Shown in pieces: positions 18,531 to 27,612 of a stretch of 64,000 nucleotides of DNA. The translations under genes were made by a program, and so were the position numbers. The notes below the pieces were generated by a model that did no database searches, was not told the DNA's origin, and saw only the letters and a list, made by a program, of their open reading frames with translations. This DNA comes from HXMU1420-13 sp024742815. GTDB taxonomy: Bacteria; Bacteroidota; Rhodothermia; Balneolales; Balneolaceae. Location: assembly GCA_024742815.1 (NCBI GenBank), contig JANSXX010000005.1:124001-188000 (forward strand), written 5' to 3'. The stretch's first letter is position 1; every line of letters starts with the position of its first letter.

Positions 18531-19679
18531 CTATAATAACTGCTTCAACTCAGTTACCACATCAACTTGCTGTTCAAAAGTGAGATCATCAAATAGCGGC
18601 AATGCTAGTGCATGTTCATAGCACCATCTGCTATTTGCCATTTCCCCCTTCTGTTCAATCATTGGATTATCCTGAAAAGCTTTATGCATGTGCAGCGAAT
18701 AGGTTCCAATCTGTACCTCAATACCCTTGGATCTCAATTCCTTCATGATCACATTTCTATTCTCAACAAATATTGCAAAGGTCTGGTAGGAATGCTTGCA
18801 ATTTGGAGGGGTACAAGAACAGTTTGCATGGCATTGTCCATGTTCCAAAAGTGGGTTTAACTGTACGCCTTCTACATTAGCCAGTAATTTTTGGTAATTC
18901 TTAGCTAACTCTATTCTTTTAGATAACAACCGATCGATGTGCTTGAGTTGCCCTAACCCGATTGCTGCCTGAATATTAGTTAGCTTATAATTTGTACCAA
19001 TAATATCAAATTGTACACCTTCTCGTGCAGTATTAGTCATGTTCATTCCAAAATGCTTATACGAATTCATCCATTCGCCTAATTCTTTGGAATTAGTTGT
19101 AACCACACCACCTTCACCGGTTGTAATAAATTTTCGGGGATGCAGAGAAAACACGGTTATATCTGCCTGGTTTCCTACTTTTTGCCCATCAAATTCTGCA
19201 CCAATTGAACAAGCTGCGTCTTCAATAATTACAAGGTTATGCTTTTCTTTTATTTTATTAAGCCGATTGTAATCTAAAGGAAATCCGAAAAGGGAAACCG
19301 GAATAATGGCTTTAGTATTTTCAGTAATTGCTTCTTCAATTGCATCATAGTCGATCAACATTGAATGTTTGTCAACATCAACAATTACAGCTTTAGCGCC
19401 AACAAGCGGGGCTACAGAAGCAGTAGCGGGGTAAGTATAATCCGGCACGATCACTTCATCGCCCGGACCGATATCCAGTGCCCGTAATGCCATCTCTAAG
19501 CCGGTTGTAGCTGAGGTAACTGCAACTAGATGACTGCACCCCAGATAATCTCGTAATGTATTCTCAAATTCTTTAGTAACCGGACCTTCGGTTAAATAAC
19601 CACTATCAAGAACTTCATTAACTTTATCCTTGATTTCCTGAGTTATAAAAGGTTTGATTAAAGGTATATTATGGCTCAT
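18531..19679 (-). CDS. DegT/DnrJ/EryC1/StrS family PLP-dependent sugar aminotransferase
   Basis: This 382-aa aminotransferase has the family's SATTGLEMALRALDIGPGDEV block, IIEDAACSIGA with the PLP Asp, and FSLHPRKFITTGEGG with the Schiff-base Lys at K183. It would aminate a nucleotide keto-sugar using glutamate. A cysteine-rich insertion (GQCHANCSCTPPNCKHS, about residues 276-292) precedes the SYQTF strand; I do not recall this in the best-studied members. The gene is 5 bp from the SDR epimerase gene, so they probably work on linked steps. Confidence 0.88.
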   Translation of the reverse strand: MSHNIPLIKPFITQEIKDKVNEVLDSGYLTEGPVTKEFENTLRDYLGCSHLVAVTSATTGLEMALRALDIGPGDEVIVPDYTYPATASVAPLVGAKAVIVDVDKHSMLIDYDAIEEAITENTKAIIPVSLFGFPLDYNRLNKIKEKHNLVIIEDAACSIGAEFDGQKVGNQADITVFSLHPRKFITTGEGGVVTTNSKELGEWMNSYKHFGMNMTNTAREGVQFDIIGTNYKLTNIQAAIGLGQLKHIDRLLSKRIELAKNYQKLLANVEGVQLNPLLEHGQCHANCSCTPPNCKHSYQTFAIFVENRNVIMKELRSKGIEVQIGTYSLHMHKAFQDNPMIEQKGEMANSRWCYEHALALPLFDDLTFEQQVDVVTELKQLL

Positions 19680-19684
19680 TTTAT

Positions 19685-20671
19685 TTATCCTTTGTCAATT
19701 CCTTTGGTAATTCTCCAGTCGATTAATCGCTGAAGTCCTTCTTCTAAATTGAACTTGTACTCAAAGCCGATTTCTTCTTTTGCTTTTTTTGCAGATCCAA
19801 TTCTGTTTTGTACAAGAGCTCGTGCATCATCTTCAGAATAAGGCTTATAAATCACTTCCAGATCTGAATTTTTTAGTTTTAGAATTGTATCACACAGTTC
19901 TTTGATTGAAGTTTGGACCTCTGTACCAACATTATACATACCAAATGGTTGGCTGCTTTTTAATGCCTGAACATTTGCTCTTGCTACATCTTCAACATAA
20001 ATGAAATCGTAAGCCTGGCTGCCATCTCCGTTAATCTGCGGAGGCTCGTTAGCTTCAATCTTGTTAAGCATAATTGGAACAACACCTGTATAAGCAGCAG
20101 TTTGATCCTGATGAGGTCCATATACATTCATATATCTTAAACCAATTACTTCCAAGCCGTATCTGTCGTTGAAAGCCGTACACATTGCTTCGCCTGCAAT
20201 TTTTGAAGCTCCGTAAAAGTTTTTGTTATTAAACGGATGGCTTTCGGTCATTGGCAATTCTATAGCATCACCATAGACTGAAGCTGAAGAAGACCATATA
20301 AGTTTTTTGATATTATTTTTAACACATGCTTCTAATACATTAAATGTACCGGCAATGTTAACATCAAAAGCTGTTCTAGGGTAATCTTTACAATGCAATA
20401 ACCACATAGCGGCGAGTGAAATCACATAATCCTTATCTTTCATTGCCTCGTTAAGGATATCTGTTTCACGAATGTCTCCCCCAAAAGGAAACATTGAACA
20501 TCTAGGATCTTTAAGCTGATCTTCGAGGTATTCTTTTTTTCCACGTGCTAAATTATCATATACCACTACCTCAGCTACCTCTTCTTTTAGTAGCTCAGAT
20601 ACTACGAAGCTACCAATAAAGCCTGCTCCACCTATAACTAATATTTTCTTGTCTTTTAAATCGTTACTCAT
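19685..20671 (-). CDS. NAD-dependent nucleotide-sugar epimerase/dehydratase (extended SDR)
   Basis: This is a 328-aa extended SDR. The Rossmann motif is GGAGFIGS (14-21), and the active site has S-S-S-A-S-V-Y-G near 127-134 and Tyr153-x3-Lys157 (FYGASKIAGE). It resembles GalE/UDP-glucose 4-epimerase-like proteins. Exact chemistry (epimerase or dehydratase) cannot be fixed. It is flanked by the DegT aminotransferase and the FAD oxidase in a closely packed part of the operon, with about 5-10 bp spacing. Confidence 0.82.
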   Translation of the reverse strand: MSNDLKDKKILVIGGAGFIGSFVVSELLKEEVAEVVVYDNLARGKKEYLEDQLKDPRCSMFPFGGDIRETDILNEAMKDKDYVISLAAMWLLHCKDYPRTAFDVNIAGTFNVLEACVKNNIKKLIWSSSASVYGDAIELPMTESHPFNNKNFYGASKIAGEAMCTAFNDRYGLEVIGLRYMNVYGPHQDQTAAYTGVVPIMLNKIEANEPPQINGDGSQAYDFIYVEDVARANVQALKSSQPFGMYNVGTEVQTSIKELCDTILKLKNSDLEVIYKPYSEDDARALVQNRIGSAKKAKEEIGFEYKFNLEEGLQRLIDWRITKGIDKG

Positions 20672-20681
20672 GGTTGTATAG

Positions 20682-21878
20682 TTATTTATTAAAATCTAAT
20701 TCTTCGATAATAGTATCTGCGATAGCTAAACATGATGTAGCTGCCGGAGATGGTGCATTTAATACATGCACTTGATTGTTGTTCTTTTCGATTCTGAAAT
20801 CATTCAGTAATTTTCCGTTTTCTGTCGCTTGTGCTCTTATTCCGCAGGAATACCCAATAATATCTGAACTCTGGTAGTTACTCCAGTATTTTTTAACATT
20901 TCTCTCAAAATAAGCCTTACTTTTTTGACGAAGAAGCTCTTTTACAACCGTTGAACTATATGATCTGGCAATATTATACAACGCGGAGTTCGATATTATT
21001 TCTATTGCATCTTTAATATTCACCTCAAAGCCATCATACCCTTCTCTATGTAATGACAGGACTGCATTCGGCCCCACTTTCAGCGAACCATCAATCATTC
21101 TAGTGAGATGAACACCTAAAAAAGGAAAGTTCGGATTGGGTACCGGATAGATCGCAATATCAGAAGCGTAGTTCTCTTTTGGAACCTCAAAATATTCACC
21201 TTTAAATGGCACAATCTTTACAGTTGATCTTTCACCCGTTGAAAGCTCGAATATTCTGTCACTATTTAGCCCCGCACAATTAATGAGATATTTACAGCTT
21301 AAAGCTTTTGACCTGGTTTTAATCGTTATTTGATCTTCACTGTTATGGATGGACTCGATCATTTCACCAAAATAGTAATCAGAATTCTGAGCCGAGCTTA
21401 GTTCTACCAACTTATTTAATACTTCCCCATAATCGGTAATACCTGTCTCTTTAACATAAAAGCCTTTCTTAGTGACGATAGCAGGATCGATCTCTTTGAT
21501 CTGATGTTCATCCATATATTCAACATCTAAACCTACAAGTTCTGCATTTTTGTAGAGTCTGTCGAGCTCTTCATACTCAGTTTCATCAGCCGCTGCTATT
21601 AGCTTGCCAGGTAGTTTATATTCTACGTTATGTTCAGCTAAAAAAGGAAGAAGTTGATTGTAACCGGATATACAATTCTCAGACTTTAATGAACCTTTTG
21701 GATAATACACACCAGAGTGAATTACCCCACTGTTCCTACCCGTTTGGTGCCTATTTGGTTCAGGCTCCTTATCGATAACAGCAACCTTTAGGTTATCATC
21801 TACCGCTCCAAGTTTATAAGCAACTGAGGCTCCTACAATCCCTGCCCCAATTACAATTACATCGTAGATATTATTCAT
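20682..21878 (-). CDS. lhgO: L-2-hydroxyglutarate oxidase-like FAD enzyme (LhgO family)
   Basis: This is a 398-aa FAD-dependent oxidoreductase of the DAO family. The dinucleotide motif is VIGAGIVGASVAYKLG (10-25). RHQTGRNSGVIHSGVYYPKGSLK is the distinctive N-terminal block of L-2-hydroxyglutarate oxidases, and the C-terminus has SPAATSCLAIA. It converts L-2-hydroxyglutarate to 2-oxoglutarate, passing electrons to the membrane quinone pool in E. coli. It overlaps the WbpE-like aminotransferase by 4 bp, an odd place for a central-metabolism enzyme. See the finding on 2-oxoglutarate cycling. Confidence 0.85.
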   Translation of the reverse strand: MNNIYDVIVIGAGIVGASVAYKLGAVDDNLKVAVIDKEPEPNRHQTGRNSGVIHSGVYYPKGSLKSENCISGYNQLLPFLAEHNVEYKLPGKLIAAADETEYEELDRLYKNAELVGLDVEYMDEHQIKEIDPAIVTKKGFYVKETGITDYGEVLNKLVELSSAQNSDYYFGEMIESIHNSEDQITIKTRSKALSCKYLINCAGLNSDRIFELSTGERSTVKIVPFKGEYFEVPKENYASDIAIYPVPNPNFPFLGVHLTRMIDGSLKVGPNAVLSLHREGYDGFEVNIKDAIEIISNSALYNIARSYSSTVVKELLRQKSKAYFERNVKKYWSNYQSSDIIGYSCGIRAQATENGKLLNDFRIEKNNNQVHVLNAPSPAATSCLAIADTIIEELDFNK

Positions 21879-22975
21879 TTCTGTGAAAATTCAATCAGCG
21901 TTGATGTTACGAGCTCTTGCTCTTCACTAGTCAAGTAAGGGTGCATTGGTAGGCTAAGTACTTCATCTGACGCTTTCTCTGAAATTGGAAAATCTCCTCT
22001 TTCGTACCCTAAATATTTGAATACCGGCTGCTCATGAAAGCATTTCGGATAGTAGACCCCGGTAGGTATACCTTTCTCCTTCAAATTCTCTATCAAAAAT
22101 TCACGGCTAGCAGCATTAACTCTGATCGTGTACTGAGCATAAACATGCGTATTGCCTGTAGCCACAACTGGGGTAGCATAATAATCATTTAGTAATTCTG
22201 AATATCTTGCTCCAATTTTATTGCGTTGCTCTATTTCAATTAAAAACTGTTCCCACTTACCGAGAATAACAGCCGCTTGCAAAGTGTCGAAACGCCCGTT
22301 CATTCCTATGTGGGTATGAAAATGTCTTTTGATGCCCCCATGAGAACGGATTGCTTTCATGATATGCGCAACCTCATCATCATCTGTAAATAATGCGCCA
22401 CCATCACCGAAACAGCCAAGAGGTTTAGCGGGAAAAAAAGACGTACTTCCTATATGAGATGCCCCACAACTACGATTACCATTTCTAGTCGCCCCAAAAC
22501 TCTGTGCAGCGTCCTCAATAACTAAAATATCATATTTTTTGGCAATACCATTAATTCGTTCCAGATCAGGCATTTGTCCAAACAAACTTACCGGCATTAT
22601 GGCCTTGGTATTCTCAGTAATCGCCTCCTCAAGTAGGTTCACATCCATGTTAAAAGAATCTGACTCTATGTCGATGAAAACAGGTGTAGCTCCCACAGCA
22701 GCAATCACTTCAGCTGTACTGATCCATGAAAAGGGTACTGTAATAACCTCATCGCCCGGGCCAATATTCATTGCTCGAAGTGCGATCTCTAAACTATCTG
22801 TACCACTTGCAACAGTCACACAATGCTTAACCCCAACATAATCGGCTAGTAGAGTTTCCAATTCGTCAATCTCTGGCCCCATAATATACTGACCATGTTC
22901 AAGTACCGCTTGCATCCTATGATCAATACTATCTTTGCAAATTTTATATTGCTGCTTTAAATCAATGAAATTCAT
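21875..22975 (-). CDS. DegT-family nucleotide-sugar aminotransferase, WbpE-like
   Basis: I chose the ATG at 22973-22975 (MNFIDLKQQ, 366 aa), which matches how WbpE proteins begin; an in-frame TTG 15 bp upstream is less likely. Conserved blocks are ASGTDSLEIALRAMNIGPGDEV, VIEDAAQSFGA and FFPAKPLGCFGDGG with Schiff-base K184 (K185 in WbpE). Residue patterns follow Pseudomonas WbpE closely along the whole length. WbpE makes UDP-GlcNAc(3NH2)A from the 3-keto sugar. The WbpA-like gene at 26246 supports that route, but no WbpB or WbpD is in the window. Confidence 0.88.
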   Translation of the reverse strand: MNFIDLKQQYKICKDSIDHRMQAVLEHGQYIMGPEIDELETLLADYVGVKHCVTVASGTDSLEIALRAMNIGPGDEVITVPFSWISTAEVIAAVGATPVFIDIESDSFNMDVNLLEEAITENTKAIMPVSLFGQMPDLERINGIAKKYDILVIEDAAQSFGATRNGNRSCGASHIGSTSFFPAKPLGCFGDGGALFTDDDEVAHIMKAIRSHGGIKRHFHTHIGMNGRFDTLQAAVILGKWEQFLIEIEQRNKIGARYSELLNDYYATPVVATGNTHVYAQYTIRVNAASREFLIENLKEKGIPTGVYYPKCFHEQPVFKYLGYERGDFPISEKASDEVLSLPMHPYLTSEEQELVTSTLIEFSQK

Positions 22976-23091
22976 AAGGTGTTTAACCAAACGTTAAATT
23001 AGCTGTTATTAAAAGGTTCGCTTTTGACTACTTTTAAAATTTACTATGGTATTTGTTTTGCTCAAATTATATTGACTTATAAATACTGATC

Positions 23092-24246
23092 TTATTCTGC
23101 TTGCTTGAGTACTTTATAACCTGCATTCTGAAGCTCCAATTCTTTTAAGAAAAGTTCAGTATCACTCTTTATCATATCCTCCAACAAACGTTGCAAATCA
23201 TATTTCGGTAACCAACCAAGTTTATTCTGTGATTTGGTTGGGTCACCAATTAGGAGTTCTACCTCAGTCGGTCTAAAGTATCTAGGATCTACTTTTACTA
23301 ACACTTTACCTACTGAGAGTTGAGAACCAATACCTTGCTGTTTGGTTGCGGAAATAAACCTTGATTCGTCTACCGAATCGATAATACCTTTTTCATCTAC
23401 TCCTTCGCCTTCAAAACGGAGATGAATCCCCAATTCAGCAAAAGCAAGGCGTATAAAATCCCTTACTTTTGTAGTAATACCAGTTGCAATCACAAAATCT
23501 TCAGGTGTCTCTTGCTGGAGAATGAGCCACATGGCTTCTACATAATCTTTAGCGTGCCCCCAATCACGTTTTGCATCCATATTTCCAATGTATAAGGTAT
23601 TTTGTAGACCCAAGGCAATTTTTGCTGCTGCCCTGGTGATCTTTCGGGTTACAAAAGTTTCACCCCGTAAAGGTGATTCATGATTAAACAGGATCCCATT
23701 ACAAGCAAACATGTTATATGCTTCCCTATAATTTACTGTGATCCAGTAAGCATATAGCTTTGCAACCGCATAAGGAGAGCGTGGATAAAACGGAGTGGTT
23801 TCAGATTGAGGAACTTCCTGTACTAATCCATATAACTCAGAGGTTGAAGCCTGATACATCTTGGTTTTATTTTCCATACCAAGTAACCTTACAGCTTCCA
23901 ATATCCTTAGAGCTCCAATTCCATCAGCATTTGCAGTATATTCTGGAGTATCAAAGCTTACCTTAACATGGCTCATGGCTGCAAGATTGTAAATCTCATC
24001 AGGTTGTGTTTCTTTGATGATCCGGGTTAGATTCATAGAGTCCGTCATATCTCCATAATGAAGGATAAGTCGGGGGTCTTCAACATGAGGATCCTGATAT
24101 AAATGATCTATTCGGTCGGTATTAAATAATGAAGCACGACGCTTTACTCCATGAACTAAATACCCTTTCTCAATCAATAGATCTGCCAAATAAGCTCCAT
24201 CTTGTCCTGTGATACCTGTGATAAGTGCTACTTTTCGATCAGTCAT
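23092..24246 (-). CDS. gmd: GDP-mannose 4,6-dehydratase
   Basis: This 384-aa extended SDR starts VALITGITGQDGAYLADLLI, the Gmd signature. It has STSELYG and YPRSPYAVAKLYAYW with the Tyr-x3-Lys pair, plus NHESPLRGETFVTRKI and a DAKRDWGHAKDYVEAMW region. It converts GDP-D-mannose to GDP-4-keto-6-deoxy-D-mannose in the cytoplasm. The next gene, fcl, completes GDP-L-fucose. Lengths and motifs are all standard. Mannose-supplying genes (manC/manB) are not in this window. Confidence 0.96.
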   Translation of the reverse strand: MTDRKVALITGITGQDGAYLADLLIEKGYLVHGVKRRASLFNTDRIDHLYQDPHVEDPRLILHYGDMTDSMNLTRIIKETQPDEIYNLAAMSHVKVSFDTPEYTANADGIGALRILEAVRLLGMENKTKMYQASTSELYGLVQEVPQSETTPFYPRSPYAVAKLYAYWITVNYREAYNMFACNGILFNHESPLRGETFVTRKITRAAAKIALGLQNTLYIGNMDAKRDWGHAKDYVEAMWLILQQETPEDFVIATGITTKVRDFIRLAFAELGIHLRFEGEGVDEKGIIDSVDESRFISATKQQGIGSQLSVGKVLVKVDPRYFRPTEVELLIGDPTKSQNKLGWLPKYDLQRLLEDMIKSDTELFLKELELQNAGYKVLKQAE

Positions 24247-24254
24247 ATACTACT

Positions 24255-25214
24255 TTAATTTATCTCTACTTCTTTAAATTCATTTAAGTGCTCCAGAAAC
24301 CAATCATAGGTTGATTTTATACCGGATTCAAGTTTGATCTGTGCCTGCCAACCCAAATCATTTAGCCTGCTTACGTCCATAAGTTTACGAGGAGTTCCAT
24401 CTGGTTTTGATGAGTCCCAAATGATACCTCCTTTGTGTCCAATTACTCTCTGGACAATTTCTGCTAAATTTTTAATAGTTATATCCTTACCGGTTCCGGC
24501 ATTAATCAGATCATATTCTAATTTTCCTTCATATTCCATAATAAAGCGTACTGATTCAGCAAGATCATCCACATGAAGAAATTCGCGCATTGGTAACCCA
24601 CTACCCCAAAGCGTGACTGGGGCATGATCACTTACTTTTGCTTCATGAAATTTACGAATCATTGCAGGAAGAACATGTGAGGTATTTAGGTCAAAATTAT
24701 CTCTTGACCCATACAGATTAGTTGGCATCAATGAAATGTAATTTCGATCAAACTGCTTGTTTAGGGCTTGGCAAAGTTTTATACCAGTTATTTTTGCAAT
24801 TGCATACCACTCATTTGTAGTCTCAAGTGGTCCTGTAAGCAAATATTCTTCTTTAAGTGGTTGAGGAGCCATTTTCGGATATATACATGAGCTACCCAAA
24901 AAAATCAGATCCTGTACATTATTTTTATGTGCAGCATTAATCAAGTTAGCCTCGATCATCAAATTGTCATACAGGAATTGCCATGGATATTTGCTATTAG
25001 CTAATATGCCTCCCACTCTTGCCGCTGCAATTACGATTTTATTTGGTGTGTGCTTAGCTACAAATTCATTAGTTGCTACCTGATTTCTTAAATCAAGATG
25101 TGAACTGGATGAAGTTATTATATCTTTATATCCATGCTTTTTTAGCTTTTGTAATATTGCAGCACCTACCATCCCTCTGTGCCCTGCGATATAAATTCGA
25201 TCTGTATTACTCAA
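24255..25214 (-). CDS. fcl: GDP-L-fucose synthase
   Basis: This is a 319-aa SDR. It has IYIAGHRGMVGAAILQKL at the N-terminus, LGSSCIYPKMAPQPLKE, and YAIAKITGIKLCQAL with the catalytic Tyr and Lys. These are diagnostic of Fcl/WcaG (3,5-epimerase and 4-reductase). It makes GDP-L-fucose from the Gmd product and so feeds the GT11 enzyme at 10802. The gene follows gmd's promoter-proximal side with an 8-bp gap, a common gmd-fcl pair. Confidence 0.96.
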   Translation of the reverse strand: MSNTDRIYIAGHRGMVGAAILQKLKKHGYKDIITSSSSHLDLRNQVATNEFVAKHTPNKIVIAAARVGGILANSKYPWQFLYDNLMIEANLINAAHKNNVQDLIFLGSSCIYPKMAPQPLKEEYLLTGPLETTNEWYAIAKITGIKLCQALNKQFDRNYISLMPTNLYGSRDNFDLNTSHVLPAMIRKFHEAKVSDHAPVTLWGSGLPMREFLHVDDLAESVRFIMEYEGKLEYDLINAGTGKDITIKNLAEIVQRVIGHKGGIIWDSSKPDGTPRKLMDVSRLNDLGWQAQIKLESGIKSTYDWFLEHLNEFKEVEIN

Positions 25215-25244
25215 TTTAAATGATTTTATATGTTAAGATAATGC

Positions 25245-26225
25245 TCATTTTATATAATCTGTAAAGTCTTTGTGTTCGATTTTATTTAACTCGTCAACTG
25301 AGAACCCTTTGAAATAGTCATAAACAATCTGAATGCCCTTATGCCTATCTGTTTTAGGGCTCCAACCTAGTAATTCGGTTGCCTTAGTTGTATCGGGTTT
25401 TCTAATCTTTGGATCATCTTCTGGTAGATCCTTAAAAATCAGTTTGTTGTTTGAACCTGTAATTTCCAAAACTTCCTTGGCAAATTCTAGAATAGTGATC
25501 TCTTCTGGATTCCCAATATTTATTGGCTCATTAATATTTGAAATATACAATCTATAAATACCCTCAATTAAGTCATCTACATAACAAAATGATCTTGTCT
25601 GTTTGCCATCGCCAAATATCGTTAGAGGCTCATTACGTAAACATTGTCCGAGAAATGTTGGAAGTACTCTACCATCATTAAGCCTCATTCTAGGCCCATA
25701 GGTATTGAAGATCCGAACAATCTTTGTATCAAGACCATGAAACCGGTGATAAGCCATTGTCATTGCTTCTTGAAATCTCTTCGCTTCGTCATATACACCT
25801 CGCGGTCCCACAGGGTTTACATTCCCCCAATAGTCTTCACTTTGAGGATGAATTAAAGGATCCCCATAAACTTCTGAAGTAGATGCTACTAAAATTTTTG
25901 CATTCTTCTCTTTAGCAAATCCTAATAGATTATGCGTACCAAGTGAACCTACTTTTAAAGTTTGAATAGGTATTTTCAGGTAATCAATCGGACTTGCAGG
26001 GGATGCAAAATGCAGAATTCCGTCGAAATTTCCAGGTACATGTATATACTTAGTGATATCATGATGGAAAAATTCGAACTCATCTATTTTCATCAAATGC
26101 TCGATATTCCCCATTGATCCGGTAATTAGGTTGTCCATTCCAACTACACGATATCCAGCAGAGATAAACTTATCAGCTAAATGTGACCCAAGAAACCCTG
26201 CCACACCTGTAATTAATACCCGCAT
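25245..26225 (-). CDS. UDP-glucuronate decarboxylase (UDP-xylose synthase)
   Basis: This 326-aa extended SDR has VLITGVAGFLGSHLADKFI, DNLITGSMGNIEHL, HFASPASPIDYLKIPIQTLKVGSLGTHN, VASTSEVYGDP and YDEAKRFQEAMTMAYHR. The PASPIDY and YDEAKR motifs are those of UXS-type decarboxylases, which turn UDP-glucuronic acid into UDP-xylose. The neighbouring dehydrogenase looks WbpA-like, so the source of UDP-glucuronate may lie elsewhere in the genome. Family call is strong. Confidence 0.92.
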   Translation of the reverse strand: MRVLITGVAGFLGSHLADKFISAGYRVVGMDNLITGSMGNIEHLMKIDEFEFFHHDITKYIHVPGNFDGILHFASPASPIDYLKIPIQTLKVGSLGTHNLLGFAKEKNAKILVASTSEVYGDPLIHPQSEDYWGNVNPVGPRGVYDEAKRFQEAMTMAYHRFHGLDTKIVRIFNTYGPRMRLNDGRVLPTFLGQCLRNEPLTIFGDGKQTRSFCYVDDLIEGIYRLYISNINEPINIGNPEEITILEFAKEVLEITGSNNKLIFKDLPEDDPKIRKPDTTKATELLGWSPKTDRHKGIQIVYDYFKGFSVDELNKIEHKDFTDYIK

Positions 26226-26245
26226 GTTTTTTTATTTATAAATTT

Positions 26246-27580
26246 TTAGCCAGCAATTACTTTGGAACTAAACAAATCATTTGTTCTCTGGAATGAATTT
26301 CTAGTATCTACGATCACTTTAGCCCACTCAAGAAGCTTTTCATACTGAATTGATGAATGATTTGTTGAAATGATAACTACATCAAATGCTGAAACCACTT
26401 CTTTGCTCCATTCTACCGATTCCGTTCCAGTCCACTCCTGATGTTCACGGGTAGGTAAAATTTTTGGTATGAATGGATCGTAGTAGAAAACTTCAGCACC
26501 CTTATTTTTTAAGAGATCGAAGATTTTAAATGTCGGTGACTCTCGCATATCATCTATATCCGGTTTGTACGCGAGACCTACGACCAAAACCTTACTCCCG
26601 TTCATTGCTTTTTTATGGATATTAAGTGCATGAATGGTTCTGTCAACAACATAACGAGGCATATTGGTGTTAACCTCACCTGCTAACTCAATAAAACGGG
26701 TATGCTTCTCGAACTCACGGGCCTTCCATGTAAGGTAAAAAGGGTCGATAGGAATGCAGTGTCCACCTAATCCTGGTCCTGGTGTAAATTTCATAAAGCC
26801 AAATGGCTTTGTAGCCGCAGCATCAAGTACTTCATGAATATCAATCCCCATTGCCTCGTAAACTACTTTAAGTTCATTTACGAGAGCAATATTAACTGAA
26901 CGGAATATATTTTCTGTAAGTTTAACAGCCTCTGCGGTTTTACAGTCTCTTACAGATACCGACTCTACAATTGCAGTTTCATACATGGCAGTGGCCAATA
27001 CTAGTGCATCTTCTCCATGTCCACCTACCACTTTTGGAATTTTGGCCGTGTTAAAATTCGTATTGCCTGGGTCTTCACGTTCAGGGCTGTAGGCTACATA
27101 AAAGTCTTGACCAGCTACCAGTCCTGAGTTTTTTTCTAAAATAGGAATCATCAATTCCTCCGTGGTACCAGGCCAGGTAGTGGATTCTAAGATCACAAGC
27201 TGCCCCTTTCTTAGGTAATTCGAAATAGTTTCGGTGGTCTGCTCCACATAACTCATATCTGGCTCACGGTGGTGGTCGAGCGGTGTCGGCACACACATAA
27301 GTATGGCATCAGCTTCGTTAAGTTGAGAGAAGTCGGTGGTGGCCTCCACAATATCAGATTGAGCAAGAGCCTCCATCATTTCAGCTCCTAGGTGTTTTAT
27401 ATAGGGTGTGCCATTTTTGATGTTTTCAATCTTTTTATTATCAATGTCAAATCCTATTACTGGCATTCCTTTTTGATGAAAGGTCCACATTAAGGGTAAC
27501 CCTACGTAACCCAGACCTACAATCCCAATCTTAAAGGTTTTGTTTTCTATTTTCTTAATTAACTTTTGTAACTGATTCAC
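26246..27580 (-). CDS. wbpA: Nucleotide-sugar 6-dehydrogenase, WbpA-type
   Basis: This 444-aa protein belongs to the UDP-Glc/UDP-GlcNAc/ManNAc dehydrogenase family. It has GIVGLGYVGLPL (19-30), CVPTPL (96-101), TTWPGTT, KLTENIFRSVNIAL and the catalytic Cys275 in GPGLGGHCIPIDPFYLTWKA. The GHCIPIDPFYLTWKARE segment is that of WbpA-like UDP-GlcNAc dehydrogenases rather than classic Ugd. It produces a UDP-uronic acid for polymer synthesis. It lies 32 bp downstream of the regulator gene and is the first enzyme gene of the long operon. Confidence 0.88.
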   Translation of the reverse strand: MNQLQKLIKKIENKTFKIGIVGLGYVGLPLMWTFHQKGMPVIGFDIDNKKIENIKNGTPYIKHLGAEMMEALAQSDIVEATTDFSQLNEADAILMCVPTPLDHHREPDMSYVEQTTETISNYLRKGQLVILESTTWPGTTEELMIPILEKNSGLVAGQDFYVAYSPEREDPGNTNFNTAKIPKVVGGHGEDALVLATAMYETAIVESVSVRDCKTAEAVKLTENIFRSVNIALVNELKVVYEAMGIDIHEVLDAAATKPFGFMKFTPGPGLGGHCIPIDPFYLTWKAREFEKHTRFIELAGEVNTNMPRYVVDRTIHALNIHKKAMNGSKVLVVGLAYKPDIDDMRESPTFKIFDLLKNKGAEVFYYDPFIPKILPTREHQEWTGTESVEWSKEVVSAFDVVIISTNHSSIQYEKLLEWAKVIVDTRNSFQRTNDLFSSKVIAG

Positions 27581-27612
27581 TTAATCCTAATTTTTGTTCT
27601 TTTCAAAATACA

